From Roseiarcus sp963774195 (GTDB lineage: Bacteria > Pseudomonadota > Alphaproteobacteria > Rhizobiales > Beijerinckiaceae): a stretch of DNA of 64,000 bases. The notes beneath the pieces were generated by a model. The model did no database searches. It was given only the letters and a program-made list of their open reading frames with translations, and was not told the origin of the DNA. The stretch spans positions 1,178,001-1,242,000 of the forward strand of contig CAVZDY010000004.1 of NCBI GenBank assembly GCA_963774195.1. The letters are read 5' to 3'. How positions within the stretch are numbered: the first letter of the stretch is position 1; the number at the start of each line of letters is the position of its first letter. A program made the position numbers and the translations under genes. This document shows positions 42,265 through 52,295 of the stretch, one piece after another.

Positions 42265-42591
42265 TCGAAGCGACACCGCGCAGGTCGTTGCCGGCGCCGC
42301 CAAGAACGAGGACGGCCGCGCTCCACGAAGGCCGCCCTCTCGCGATCGGAAACCCTCCCTCGTCGATCGAGACGCGCCGCTTTGCTGCGCTTACTCGATT
42401 GCCCTGCGGGATTGGGAAAATTTGACTTCCCAGCCTCATGCGCTTAAGAGCACGCGCTGATCTTCGCTAGGTCTTGGCCTCGTCGATCAAGCCGTCTGTC
42501 CCCCGAGGCCAGCGGTCACCGTCCGGCAGCGCGTTGCGCCCCCGGGCGCGCTTGGTGTTGCCTTGACCTGGGTGAACGTAAGGAGCTGACC
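42265..42591. other. 327-bp intergenic region upstream of ffh
   Basis: No gene, repeat copy or recognised RNA was found. A 4.5S RNA was looked for because ffh follows, but the conserved GGAAGCAGC-type loop is absent. AAGGAG directly precedes the ffh start at the right end. Confidence 0.5.
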
Positions 42592-44151
<1,560 letters not shown>

Positions 44152-44162
44152 GGACTGCACCT

Positions 44163-44331
44163 ACCCCTTCTCCCCTTGCGGGAGAAGGTGGCGCGAAGCG
44201 CCGGATGAGGGGTCGCGCCGCCAGGCGCTTTCTCCCCGCCGTAGTCTCGTGCGAAGCGGCGCCTTACGGCGCCGACCCCTCATCCGGCCGCGCTTCGCGC
44301 GTCCACCTTCCCCCGCAAGGGGGGAAGGGAC
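44163..44331. repeat. Dispersed palindromic repeat (CCCTTGCGGG family) between ffh and rpsP
   Basis: Left arm CTTCTCCCCTTGCGGGAGAA then GGTGGCGCGAAGCGCCGGAT. The right arm holds the inverted counterparts CGACCCCTCATCCGG and CCACCTTCCCCCGCAAGG. Shares arms with the copy at 9531-9802. Confidence 0.8.
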
Positions 44332-44373
44332 GCGCCCTAGTCCAAGCAACCACGAACTGAAAGGAACCCAACA

Positions 44374-44733
44374 ATGTCCCTGAAAATCCGTCTGTCGCGC
44401 GGCGGCGCCAAGAAGCGTCCGTTCTATCGCATCGTCGTCGCGGACGCGCGCATGCCGCGCGATGGCCGCTTCGTCGAGAAGATCGGCACTTTCGACCCGA
44501 TCAAGCCGAAGGACGACGCGAACCGCCTCGTGCTCGACGCCGAGAAGGCCAAGGCCTGGCTCGCCAAGGGCGCGCAGCCGACCGACCGCGTGCTGCGCCT
44601 CCTCGACGGCCTCGGCATCGCCAAGCGCGAACAGCACAACAACCCTGAAAAGGCGCAGCCGAAGAAGAAGGCGCAGGAGCGCGCCGCGGCGGCTGCCGCC
44701 GCCGCCGAGAAGGCCGCGGCCGCGGCCGAGTGA
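44374..44733 (+). CDS. rpsP: Ribosomal protein S16
   Basis: A 119-residue small-subunit protein. The N-terminal MSLKIRLSRGGAKKRPFYRI and GRFVEKIGTFDP are diagnostic, and TDRVLRLLDGLGI is typical. The C-terminal 40 residues are an Ala/Lys-rich tail, usual in alphaproteobacteria. AAAGGAACCC precedes the ATG. The stop codon overlaps the GTG start of rimM. Confidence 0.97.
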   Translation: MSLKIRLSRGGAKKRPFYRIVVADARMPRDGRFVEKIGTFDPIKPKDDANRLVLDAEKAKAWLAKGAQPTDRVLRLLDGLGIAKREQHNNPEKAQPKKKAQERAAAAAAAAEKAAAAAE

Positions 44734-45275
44734 TCCGGACGCACCCGTTGCCGGCCCCGGCCCGCCTCGTCCTGCTCGGCGTCTTCGGCGCCGCGCAAGG
44801 CGTGCGGGGCGAGGTGAGGATCAAGTCCTACACCGACGACCCCAAGGCGATCGGCTCCTATGGTCCGCTGACCGACAAGGCCGGCGGGCGCCAATTCGTG
44901 ATCGCCTCCTTGCGCCCTCTGCGCGAGGACATGCTCGTCGCCCGCGTTGAGGGCGTTGCGACGCGTAACGACGCCGAGGCGCTGACCGGCGTCGAGATCT
45001 TCGCCCGCCGCGACCAATTGCCGCACCCCAGCGCGGACGAATATTACTATGACGACTTGATTGGTCTCGCCGCCGTGACGCGCGAGGGCTCCGCGCTCGG
45101 CCGCGTGGTCGGCCTCAGCAATTACGGCGCGGGCGATATCCTTGAAATTGCGGGTGAAGACGGTGGCGAGACGACGCTGCTGCCTTTCACCAAGGCGGTT
45201 GCGCCCGAAATCGATTTTTCCCGCGGCGTCATTGTCATTGAGCCGCCGCGCGAGGTCGAAGGCGAGGAACAATAG
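44730..45275 (+). CDS. rimM: 16S rRNA processing protein RimM
   Basis: A 181-residue 30S assembly factor that binds S19 and acts in 16S 3'-domain maturation. The N-terminal RimM barrel is LVLLGVFGAAQGVRGEVRIK; the C-terminal PRC-barrel contains YYYDDLIGLAAVTREGSALG and LLPFTKAVAPEIDF. GTG at 44730 overlaps the rpsP stop, so translation is coupled. In most relatives trmD and rplS follow; here they do not, and an oxalate decarboxylase gene lies 210 bp downstream. Confidence 0.94.
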   Translation: MIRTHPLPAPARLVLLGVFGAAQGVRGEVRIKSYTDDPKAIGSYGPLTDKAGGRQFVIASLRPLREDMLVARVEGVATRNDAEALTGVEIFARRDQLPHPSADEYYYDDLIGLAAVTREGSALGRVVGLSNYGAGDILEIAGEDGGETTLLPFTKAVAPEIDFSRGVIVIEPPREVEGEEQ

Positions 45276-45330
45276 CTAGCGGCCCCTGCGCGGCAGAAAC
45301 CCCTGTAATAAAGCGTGCTATTTCCAAGTC

Positions 45331-45374
45331 TTATAACAGTAATAGTTTCCCCGGATGGCCAATAGACGCTAGTT
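45331..45374 (+). promoter_or_regulatory. Conserved regulatory box upstream of the first oxalate decarboxylase
   Basis: TTATAACAGTAATAG at 45331-45345, then CCCCGG, then AATAGACGCTA at 45361-45371. The same three blocks recur with identical spacing at 47656-47697. TTAT-N7-ATAR has the T-N11-A form of LysR sites. It is 155 bp upstream of the gene start. Confidence 0.7.
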
Positions 45375-45485
45375 CTCTCCCGCGACCTAGGGCGTATGTT
45401 CATAAGTCCCGGGCGCTCACGCAACTGCGAGCCTGTCGTCGTCGTCAATCGAAAGGTTTGGCGCGACAGCGAATGGAGAGCCAAA

Positions 45486-46742
45486 ATGCAGAATGTGTCA
45501 CGCCGCAACCTACTCGCCGCGGCGGCCGCCGGCAGCGCTGCGGCGACAATGACCGTAGCCGCAAAGGCGGCGAGCTTCGGCAATCCGGATTCGCCGCCGG
45601 AAGGCGCGGTCAACGCGTCCGGCCCGACCGCAGTTAGCGAGCCGGGGCCGAAGAATCCGACGCTGGCGGGCCAGTTCCCGTCGTTCCAGGATCCGCCGGC
45701 GACCGATGTCGAGGGCATGCCGCTCTTCTGGGCGTCCTTCAACAATGCGCACAAGCGCATTCAGAGCGGCGGCTGGGCGCGTGAAGTCACGCAGGCCGAC
45801 TTCGCCATTTCCGACATGGTGTCGGGCGTCAACATGCGCCTCTCGGCCGGCGGCATCCGCGAGTTGCACTGGCATCAGCAGGCGGAATGGGCGATCATGG
45901 TGTCAGGCAAATGCCGCATCACCGCGATCGACGTCGAGGGCCGCCCGCAGGTGCGCGACGTGGTGGCTGGCGATCTCTGGTATTTTCCGCCCGGCCTGCC
46001 TCACTCGCTGCAGGGCCTGGGGCCGGACGGCGCCGAGTTCGTGCTGGTGTTCGACAACGGCTTGGCGTCGGAATTCAACACGCTGATGTTGACCGACTGG
46101 ATCGCTCACACGCCGCCGGAAGTTCTCGCGAAGAACTTCGGCGTCCCGGCGGAGACGTTCAAGAACATCCCGCTCCAGAATCTCCGGATCTTCCAGGGCA
46201 AGGAGCCTGGGCCGCTTTCCATCGACCAAGAGGCCGTCGTTTCGAAGCTCGGCAAGCCCGAGCTCGACATGATCTTTCCCATGTCAACAATGGCGCCGAC
46301 GGTGATCTCGCACAGCGGTAGCGCGAAGATCGTCGATAGCCGCAACTTCCCGATCTCGAAGACCATCGCAGCGTCGGTGATCACCGTGAAGCCGGGCGCG
46401 ATGCGCGAACTGCACTGGCATCCCAACGCGGACGAGTGGCAGTACTACATCAAGGGCGAAGCGCGCATGACGGTGTTCAACACCGGTCCGAAGGCGCAGA
46501 CCGCCGACTTCCGCCCCGGCGATATCGGCGTCGTCAGGAAGAGCCTTGGCCACTATGTCGAAAACACCGGCAATACGGATTTGGTGTTCCTCGCGGCGTT
46601 CAAGTCCGATCGCTACGAGGAAGTGTCGCTGTCGCAGTGGCTGACGCACGCCCCGCCGGAGATGGTGGCGCAGCACCTCAACATCGACCCGAGCCTCATC
46701 AAGCAGTTCCCCAGGGATCGGCCGGTCGTCGTTCCGGAGTGA
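45486..46742 (+). CDS. oxdC: Tat-exported bicupin oxalate decarboxylase, copy 1
   Basis: A 418-residue bicupin. The N-terminus MQNVSRRNLLAAAAAG is a twin-arginine signal (Arg6-Arg7), so a folded, Mn-loaded enzyme is exported. Metal ligands in cupin 1 are His128, His130, Glu134 and His173 (HWHQQAEW). In cupin 2 they are His310, His312, Glu317 and His356 (HWHPNADEW). The active-site lid reads Ser-Glu-Phe-Asn at 195-198, keeping the Glu that protonates in Bacillus OxdC, so decarboxylation of oxalate to formate and CO2 is expected. GGAGAG precedes the ATG. It is about 85% identical to copy 2 by eye. Confidence 0.92.
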   Translation: MQNVSRRNLLAAAAAGSAAATMTVAAKAASFGNPDSPPEGAVNASGPTAVSEPGPKNPTLAGQFPSFQDPPATDVEGMPLFWASFNNAHKRIQSGGWAREVTQADFAISDMVSGVNMRLSAGGIRELHWHQQAEWAIMVSGKCRITAIDVEGRPQVRDVVAGDLWYFPPGLPHSLQGLGPDGAEFVLVFDNGLASEFNTLMLTDWIAHTPPEVLAKNFGVPAETFKNIPLQNLRIFQGKEPGPLSIDQEAVVSKLGKPELDMIFPMSTMAPTVISHSGSAKIVDSRNFPISKTIAASVITVKPGAMRELHWHPNADEWQYYIKGEARMTVFNTGPKAQTADFRPGDIGVVRKSLGHYVENTGNTDLVFLAAFKSDRYEEVSLSQWLTHAPPEMVAQHLNIDPSLIKQFPRDRPVVVPE

Positions 46743-46752
46743 TCGTGATCCG

Positions 46753-46777
46753 CGCCCGCCGCCTCAGGCGGCGGGCG
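46753..46777. terminator. Bidirectional hairpin between oxdC copy 1 and lysR
   Basis: CGCCCGCCGCC at 46753-46763 pairs perfectly with GGCGGCGGGCG at 46767-46777. The 3-base loop is the stop codon of the convergent lysR gene. There is no T tract. Confidence 0.6.
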
Positions 46778-47639
46778 ACGAAACGACCGGGGTCAGGAGC
46801 AACGCCTGAGCCCGGACCAACGACGCCAGCGCCGCGCTGGAGCCGGTCAGCCGGACGCTGCGGCCCAGCACCACGTACTCGATCTCGTCCAGCTCCGGCA
46901 GCCCCTGGCTCGCCGGCAACCGAACGAGGTCGTCGTCCAGCAGCAAATGCGATTGCGCGGTGACGCCGAGCCCGGCCAGGACCGCGGCCCGAATCCCGCT
47001 GAGGCTGCCACTGCTGCAGGCCAGATGCCATTGCCGCCGATGACGATTCAGGGCTTCGATCGCCTTGCCGCCGGTGATGCTGTCGGAAACGTACAGCACG
47101 AGCGGAACCAACTCTGCCGGATTGATGCGGAAGTGCCGATTGGCGATCCAAACCAGCCGTTCGCGCCAGACCACCTGCCCGCGCAAATCGTCCTGCATGC
47201 GCTTGGCGAAGATCAGATCGAGCCGGCCGCTATCGAGCTGTTCATAGAGCGCCGCCGTCAGGCCGACGGTCAGATCGAGGTCCACCTGGGGGTGGGATTG
47301 AATGAAGCCCCTCAGGATCTCGGGCAGGCGGGTGAGGACGAGATCCTCCGAAATGCCGAAACGCAACCGGCCGCGCGGGCTGATTTCGGAGAAGTGATCG
47401 ACCACCCGATCCATCGCCGCGACGATGTCGCGGGCATAGGCGGCCATGACGTTACCGTCGGCCGTCGGCGCGACCGTGTGCGTGTCGCGCAACAACAACG
47501 CGCGTCCCACGGCCGTCTCGAGGCGGCGAATATGATTGCTGATCGTCGGTTGGCTGAGCGCCAGCCGACGAGCCGCTTCGGTAAAGTTGCGCGTCTCGAC
47601 GACAGTCAAGAACGATTTGAGTTGTACAGGGTCGAACAT
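46764..47639 (-). CDS. LysR-family regulator, probable controller of the oxalate decarboxylases
   Basis: A 291-residue LysR-type regulator. The N-terminal winged helix is QLKSFLTVVETRNFTEAARRLALSQPTISNHIRRLE. The effector domain follows (LRFGISEDLVLTRLPEILRGF, LIFAKRMQDD). It lies between the two oxalate decarboxylase genes, convergent to the first and divergent from the second. The conserved box at 47656 is 17 bp before its start codon, and the same box precedes the first decarboxylase, so control of both copies and of itself is likely. The effector may be oxalate, by inference only. Confidence 0.9.
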   Translation of the reverse strand: MFDPVQLKSFLTVVETRNFTEAARRLALSQPTISNHIRRLETAVGRALLLRDTHTVAPTADGNVMAAYARDIVAAMDRVVDHFSEISPRGRLRFGISEDLVLTRLPEILRGFIQSHPQVDLDLTVGLTAALYEQLDSGRLDLIFAKRMQDDLRGQVVWRERLVWIANRHFRINPAELVPLVLYVSDSITGGKAIEALNRHRRQWHLACSSGSLSGIRAAVLAGLGVTAQSHLLLDDDLVRLPASQGLPELDEIEYVVLGRSVRLTGSSAALASLVRAQALLLTPVVSSPAA

Positions 47640-47655
47640 GTGGTATTTCGTTGCG

Positions 47656-47699
47656 TTATAACTGTAATAAAATCTCCGGCTATTGAATAGAGACTAAAT
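47656..47699. promoter_or_regulatory. Conserved regulatory box in the lysR/oxdC-2 gap
   Basis: TTATAACTGTAATAA at 47656-47670 is TTAT-N7-ATAA. CTCCGG and AATAGAGACTA follow at 47674-47679 and 47686-47696. Same blocks and spacing as at 45331. It is 180 bp upstream of oxdC copy 2 and 17 bp upstream of lysR. Confidence 0.7.
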
Positions 47700-47835
47700 A
47701 ATTTTTGCAGTTTACGGAGATTGGCCGCGGGGAAATCAGGGCGTACAACGCACCCAGCACGCCGGCCGACAGTTTCTAAATGGTTGTTGCCGTAGAATCT
47801 CATGGCGGGCGCAAAAGCTTAAATGGAGTGCGATT

Positions 47836-49092
47836 ATGAAACAAGTTTCCCGCCGAAATCTGCTCGCTGTCGCCGCCGCCGGCGGCGCCGCTGCGACAAT
47901 GACCGTAGCTGCAAAGGCAGCGAGCTTCGGCAATCCGGATTCGCCCCCGGAGGGCGCAGTCAATGCGTCCGGCGCGACCGCGGTCAGCGATCCGGGACCG
48001 AAGAATCCGGCGCTGGCGGGCCAGTTCCCGTCCTTCCAGGATCCCCCGGCGACCGACGTCGAGGGCATGCAGCTCTTCTGGTCGTCGTTCAACAATGCGC
48101 ATAAGCGCATCCAGAGCGGCGGCTGGGCGCGCGAAGTGACGCAGGCCGACTTCGCCATCTCCGACATGGTGTCGGGCGTCAACATGCGTCTTTCCGCTGG
48201 CGGCATTCGTGAGATGCACTGGCACCAGCAGGCGGAATGGGCGATCATGGTTTCCGGCAAGTGCCGCATCACCGCGATCGACGTCCTGGGGCGCCCGCAG
48301 GTGCGCGACGTGTCGACCGGCGATCTCTGGTATTTCCCGGCCGGTTTGCCTCACTCGCTGCAGGGGCTGGGCCCGGACGGCTGCGAATTCGTGATCGTGT
48401 TCGACAACGGCATGGCGTCGGAATTCAACACCCTGATGCTGACCGACTGGGTCGCGCACACGCCGCCGGAAGTTCTGGCCAAGAACTTCGGCGTCCCGGC
48501 GGAGACGTTCAAGAACATCCCGCTCAACAACCTCTGGATCTTCCAGGGTAAGGAGCCGCCGGCGCTCGCCGACGATCAGGCGGCCGTCGTCTCGAAGCTC
48601 GGCAAGCCGGATCTCGACATCGCCTTCACCATGTCCACGATGATGCCGACCTTGTCGACGCGGAGCGGCGAAGTGAAGATCGTCGACAGCAAAGTCTTCC
48701 CCATCGCCAAGACCATCGCGGTCGCGCAGGTGACAGTGAAGCCCGGCGGCATGCGCGAACTGCACTGGCATCCCAACGCGGACGAGTGGCAGTACTACAT
48801 CAAGGGCGAAGCGCGCATGACGGTTTTCAACACCGGACCGAAGGCCCAGACCGCCGACTTCCGCGCCGGAGACCTCGGCGTCGTGAAGAAGAGCCTCGGC
48901 CACTATGTCGAAAACACCGGCAGCACCGATCTGGTGTTCCTCGAGATCTTCAAGACCGACGAATATCAGGAAGTGTCGCTGTCGCAGTGGCTGACCCACG
49001 CCCCGCCGGAGATGGTGGCTCAGCACCTCAACATCGACCCGGCCGTGATCAAGCAGTTCCCGAGCGATCGGCCGGCAGTCGTTCCTGCGTAA
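47836..49092 (+). CDS. oxdC: Tat-exported bicupin oxalate decarboxylase, copy 2
   Basis: A 418-residue paralogue of copy 1 with the same length and no gaps. The Tat motif is SRRNLL at residues 5-10. All eight Mn ligands are kept (His128, His130, Glu134, His173; His310, His312, Glu317, His356), as is the lid Ser-Glu-Phe-Asn at 195-198. Differences cluster in the linker around residues 232-285, so substrate preference or stability may differ. It is divergent from lysR with a 196-bp gap. A strong hairpin follows at 49105. Confidence 0.92.
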   Translation: MKQVSRRNLLAVAAAGGAAATMTVAAKAASFGNPDSPPEGAVNASGATAVSDPGPKNPALAGQFPSFQDPPATDVEGMQLFWSSFNNAHKRIQSGGWAREVTQADFAISDMVSGVNMRLSAGGIREMHWHQQAEWAIMVSGKCRITAIDVLGRPQVRDVSTGDLWYFPAGLPHSLQGLGPDGCEFVIVFDNGMASEFNTLMLTDWVAHTPPEVLAKNFGVPAETFKNIPLNNLWIFQGKEPPALADDQAAVVSKLGKPDLDIAFTMSTMMPTLSTRSGEVKIVDSKVFPIAKTIAVAQVTVKPGGMRELHWHPNADEWQYYIKGEARMTVFNTGPKAQTADFRAGDLGVVKKSLGHYVENTGSTDLVFLEIFKTDEYQEVSLSQWLTHAPPEMVAQHLNIDPAVIKQFPSDRPAVVPA

Positions 49093-49104
49093 CGCGCGCA
49101 AGCT

Positions 49105-49132
49105 TCCGGGCCCGTCGTCAGGCGGGCCCGGA
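49105..49132 (+). terminator. Hairpin after oxdC copy 2
   Basis: TCCGGGCCCG at 49105-49114 pairs with CGGGCCCGGA at 49123-49132 around 8 bases, 13 bp after the stop codon. No T tract. Confidence 0.55.
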
Positions 49133-49305
49133 CTCGTCCATCGACTTTCGCCAGGGCCGACGTTCAAGGTTCAAGACCTGGAGCCGGCCGCAAATTCGAA
49201 GCCGCCGCCAAATATTTCGAGATCATGCGGGGCGCATGCGCCACCGCCCGCCAGCCTCGTCGGCTGGCGCTCAGTCAAAAATTCAAATCGACGAAGGCCG
49301 CGCCT

Positions 49306-49686
49306 TCATTGCCTCGGTTGCTGGTGCGGCTTCACGCCCGGCGCCAAACCACCAGCATCACCGCCGCCGCCCATACCGGAAGGCGGCGCGCCGGTGGTTT
49401 GCATGCTCAGGCTGCCGCCCGGCTGCATCTCGAGGCAGGTGCGCAGTTCGACGTAGCTGAAGGAAAAGCCGCCCGTCTCGGTGCATACCTGCTGGGCGGC
49501 CGCCGAATATTGCTTCCACCTCGTCTGAAGCTGCTTCTTGGCGTCTTCTTCGTCATGCAAGCAGCTCTGGAATGCGCCTGCCTGATCCTCCGGAAGCGCG
49601 GCGTCGCGCGCGGCGCGGCAGGTCGACTGAACGTCGGCCGACGGGACTGAGCCCGCAAGCGCGACCAAAAGGAAAATTGCCGACAT
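49306..49686 (-). CDS. Small secreted cysteine-containing hypothetical protein
   Basis: A 126-residue protein with a short signal peptide (MSAIFLLVALAGSVPSA). The mature part has four cysteines (STCRAARD, FQSCLHDEED, QQVCTETGGF, RTCLEMQPG), spaced to form two disulphides, and a Gly/Pro-rich tail ending in GVKPHQQPRQ. GGAGGGTGAGCG before ATG 49686 supports expression. I do not recognise the family. It lies between oxdC copy 2 (convergent) and rnhA (same strand, 101 bp upstream). Confidence 0.7.
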   Translation of the reverse strand: MSAIFLLVALAGSVPSADVQSTCRAARDAALPEDQAGAFQSCLHDEEDAKKQLQTRWKQYSAAAQQVCTETGGFSFSYVELRTCLEMQPGGSLSMQTTGAPPSGMGGGGDAGGLAPGVKPHQQPRQ

Positions 49687-49787
49687 CGCTCACCCTCCAC
49701 ACGGCGCCCAGCCCCAACTGTGGCCGCCATCATATAGCAACGCGCAGCGCGAACAACGTCGAGCCATGCGTCCAAATCTCGACGGAC

Positions 49788-50270
49788 TCAGTCACGATCG
49801 TGCGAGTCGCTCGAAGGTCGCTTCGCCCTCTTCGTCAGGAACGGCGCCATGCCGCGCCGCGCCAGTTCGTCCGCCCGCTCGTTCATGTCATGGCCGGCGT
49901 GGCCTTTGACCCAGCGCCAATCGATTTCGTGACGCGTCGCGGCGGCGTCGAGCCTGCGCCACAGATCGTCGTTCTTGACCGGCTTCTTGTCGGCGGTGCG
50001 CCAGCCGTTGCGCTTCCAATTGTGGATCCAGCCGGTGACGCCGCCGCGCAGATATTGCGAATCCGTATGCAGTTCGACGCGGCAGGGCCAACTCAACGCC
50101 TCCAGCGCCGAAATCGCCCCCATCAGCTCCATCCGATTGTTGGTGGTCAGGGCTTCGCCGCCACAGATTTCCTTCTCGCGATCGCCGTAGCGGAGAATCG
50201 CGCCCCAACCGCCGGGCCCGGGGTTACCCGAGCAGGCCCCGTCGGTCCAAATTGCGACTTCGACCGTCAT
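49788..50270 (-). CDS. rnhA: Ribonuclease HI
   Basis: A 160-residue enzyme that degrades RNA in RNA:DNA hybrids. All catalytic acids are visible: Asp in IWTDGACSGNPGPGGWG, Glu in NRMELMGAISAL, Asp in ELHTDSQYL and Asp in HAGHDMNERADELA. Its ATG overlaps the thrB stop codon (ATGA), so the two are coupled. Length is typical. Confidence 0.96.
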   Translation of the reverse strand: MTVEVAIWTDGACSGNPGPGGWGAILRYGDREKEICGGEALTTNNRMELMGAISALEALSWPCRVELHTDSQYLRGGVTGWIHNWKRNGWRTADKKPVKNDDLWRRLDAAATRHEIDWRWVKGHAGHDMNERADELARRGMAPFLTKRAKRPSSDSHDRD

Positions 50271-51232
50271 TCCAGCATGCCGTAATCGCGCGCGCTGACG
50301 ACCCGTTGGTGAAAGCGGAGCTTCGCCAGATATTCCAGCGGATTCTTCGGCACCACCTTCGCGCCCTGGGGAACGTTGAGCCAATCGACCAGGCGCGTCA
50401 GCATGAAGCGCAGCGCCGAACCACGCGCGAGAATGGGCAGCGCCTCTGTCTCCGCGGCGCTGAGCGGGCGCAGCCCCTGATAGCCGTCGATCATCGCCTT
50501 GCCCTTGGAGACGTTGAACGATCCGTCGAGCTCGAAGCACCAGGCGTTGAGGCAGACGGCGAGATCGTAGGCGAAGGCGTCGTTACACGCGAAATAGAAG
50601 TCGATGAGCCCAGAGAGCCGGTCGCCGAGGAAAAACACATTGTCGGGGAAGAGATCGGCGTGGATGACGCCCCCCGGCAAATCGTTCGGCCAGATCGCCT
50701 GCAGCGCCGCAAGTTCGGTGACGATGGCCTTCGCCAATCCGGGCGACACCTCATCAGCGCGCGCCTCGGCGGCGGCAAAGAGCGCCGGCCAGCCGCCGAT
50801 ACCCAAAGCATTCGGGCGGCGGATCGAAAAGCCCGCGCCCGCTTCGTGCATCCGCGCGAGCGCTTCGCCGACTGCGCCGCAGTGGCGAGCGCCGGGGCGG
50901 CGGATCCAAATGCCGTCGAGAAAGGTGACGATCGCCGCGGCGCGCCCGGCCAGCCGCCCCAACGCCTCGCCGCCGCGGGCGCGAACCGGCTGCGGGCAGG
51001 TGACGCCGCGCTTGGCGAGATGCTCCATCAGGCCGATGAAGAACGGCAGGTCCTCCTCGTGCACCCGCTTTTCGTAGAGCGTCAGGATGAACTGGCCGGC
51101 TTCGGTCCGCAGCAGGAAGTTCGAGTTCTCGACCCCCTCGGCGATGCCCTTGAAGGAGACGACGCGGCCAAGATCGTAGCCGGCGAGAAAAGTCGCCAGC
51201 GCTTCGTCGGTGACTTCTGTGTAGACCGCCAT
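50267..51232 (-). CDS. thrB: Homoserine kinase (ThrB, APH-fold type)
   Basis: A 321-residue kinase of the aminoglycoside phosphotransferase fold, phosphorylating homoserine in threonine synthesis. MAVYTEVTDEALATFLAGYDLG and GIAEGVENSNFLL are typical of the alphaproteobacterial ThrB. The catalytic loop is GVIHADLFPDNVFFLGDRLSG, with the Mg-binding Asp in LIDFYFACND. It overlaps rnhA. In many relatives ispH lies directly upstream; here an AraC/flavin-reductase pair separates them. Confidence 0.94.
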   Translation of the reverse strand: MAVYTEVTDEALATFLAGYDLGRVVSFKGIAEGVENSNFLLRTEAGQFILTLYEKRVHEEDLPFFIGLMEHLAKRGVTCPQPVRARGGEALGRLAGRAAAIVTFLDGIWIRRPGARHCGAVGEALARMHEAGAGFSIRRPNALGIGGWPALFAAAEARADEVSPGLAKAIVTELAALQAIWPNDLPGGVIHADLFPDNVFFLGDRLSGLIDFYFACNDAFAYDLAVCLNAWCFELDGSFNVSKGKAMIDGYQGLRPLSAAETEALPILARGSALRFMLTRLVDWLNVPQGAKVVPKNPLEYLAKLRFHQRVVSARDYGMLE

Positions 51233-51290
51233 GCTGCGTCCGCGATGATGCGTCCAGCCCGCCCCCGGCGCGCCGCGCGAAAGTTTGCTG

Positions 51291-52202
51291 TTAACGAGGA
51301 GCCGGCGGCGGCGCAAGCCGGATAAGCCGCTTCGGCGCCCTGTTGTCGACGACGGCGCCAGCCTTGGCGCGCAACTCGCGAAGCTCCTCAGCCGTGCGCC
51401 CGGTCTCGCTCGCGGCCGGTTCGCTCTCCGACATCTGCCGCATGAGCCGCCCGGGAGGCATCCCCATGACCCGGGTGAACATCGTCGTGAAGCTGCTCTG
51501 GCCTTGGAAGCCGAGTTCGAAGGCAACCTGCGTGATCGACCGCCCGCGAACAAGCATGTCCATGGCGGTGACAATGCGGAGATGATCGCGCCATCGCGCG
51601 AAGGTCATTCCCGTTTCGGCCACGAAAAGACGCGCCATCGTCCTGCGGCTGCTCCCCGCCCATTCGACGAGTTCGTCGAGGGACGCATTGAGCTCGGGAT
51701 GCGCGCGGAGCCGCTCCGTCACGCGGCACAAGCGAGGGTCTTGTCCCGCGGGCAGGAACAGCACCGAGCTCTGATCGGCGGCGCCGATCTGGCGCAGAAC
51801 GAGGCGCGAGACGAGCTCCGCATAGTCCGGATCAGCCGAATCGCGGTCGAGCCGAGAGAGCTCGAGAGCAAGCTCGCGCAGAAGATTCGAGACGGCGATC
51901 GTCGTCGGACCGGCTGGCAGCGGAGCGGAAAAGTCAGGATGAATCTTGAGAAGAATGAATTCCGACGTCTCGCTGTAGCTGGCGGAATGGGGCGTTTGGG
52001 CGGGAATCCAAATGCCTCGGCCCGGCGGCGCCAGCCACCAGCCGGCCTCACCCCTGAACCTCACCGTTCCGCTTAGCACCACCGAGAATTGGCCCTCGGC
52101 GTGATGATGCGTCTCGATCGCCTTCCCGGCCGGATGTCTTAGTCGTGCTCCGGTGACGGACGCGACCTCTGTGGAAACACCTTTGGCAGGCTCGCGCAGC
52201 AT
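51291..52202 (-). CDS. AraC-family transcriptional regulator with N-terminal cupin
   Basis: A 303-residue regulator. The N-terminal cupin-like sensor covers about residues 20-100 (HHHAEGQFSVVLSGTVRF, WIPAQTPHSASY). Two helix-turn-helix units fill the C-terminal third (LVEWAGSSRRTMARLFVAETGMTF, QVAFELGFQGQSSFTTMFTRVMGMPP). ATG 52202 is preferred to an upstream GTG at 52211. It is divergent from an FMN reductase gene, 93 bp away, which is its likely target. Confidence 0.9.
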   Translation of the reverse strand: MLREPAKGVSTEVASVTGARLRHPAGKAIETHHHAEGQFSVVLSGTVRFRGEAGWWLAPPGRGIWIPAQTPHSASYSETSEFILLKIHPDFSAPLPAGPTTIAVSNLLRELALELSRLDRDSADPDYAELVSRLVLRQIGAADQSSVLFLPAGQDPRLCRVTERLRAHPELNASLDELVEWAGSSRRTMARLFVAETGMTFARWRDHLRIVTAMDMLVRGRSITQVAFELGFQGQSSFTTMFTRVMGMPPGRLMRQMSESEPAASETGRTAEELRELRAKAGAVVDNRAPKRLIRLAPPPAPR

Positions 52203-52295
52203 TATGGCCACATCGCGAAAGAAGTGAAATTCATTTTCTCTAGGATGCCACCCTCACAGCGATTGCGCAACAATCCCCAAAAGGAAGAATGAGTG

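Noticed and set aside
42265..42591. A 4.5S (SRP) RNA gene next to ffh
   Set aside because: The conserved GGAAGCAGC-type apical loop and long hairpin are not present.
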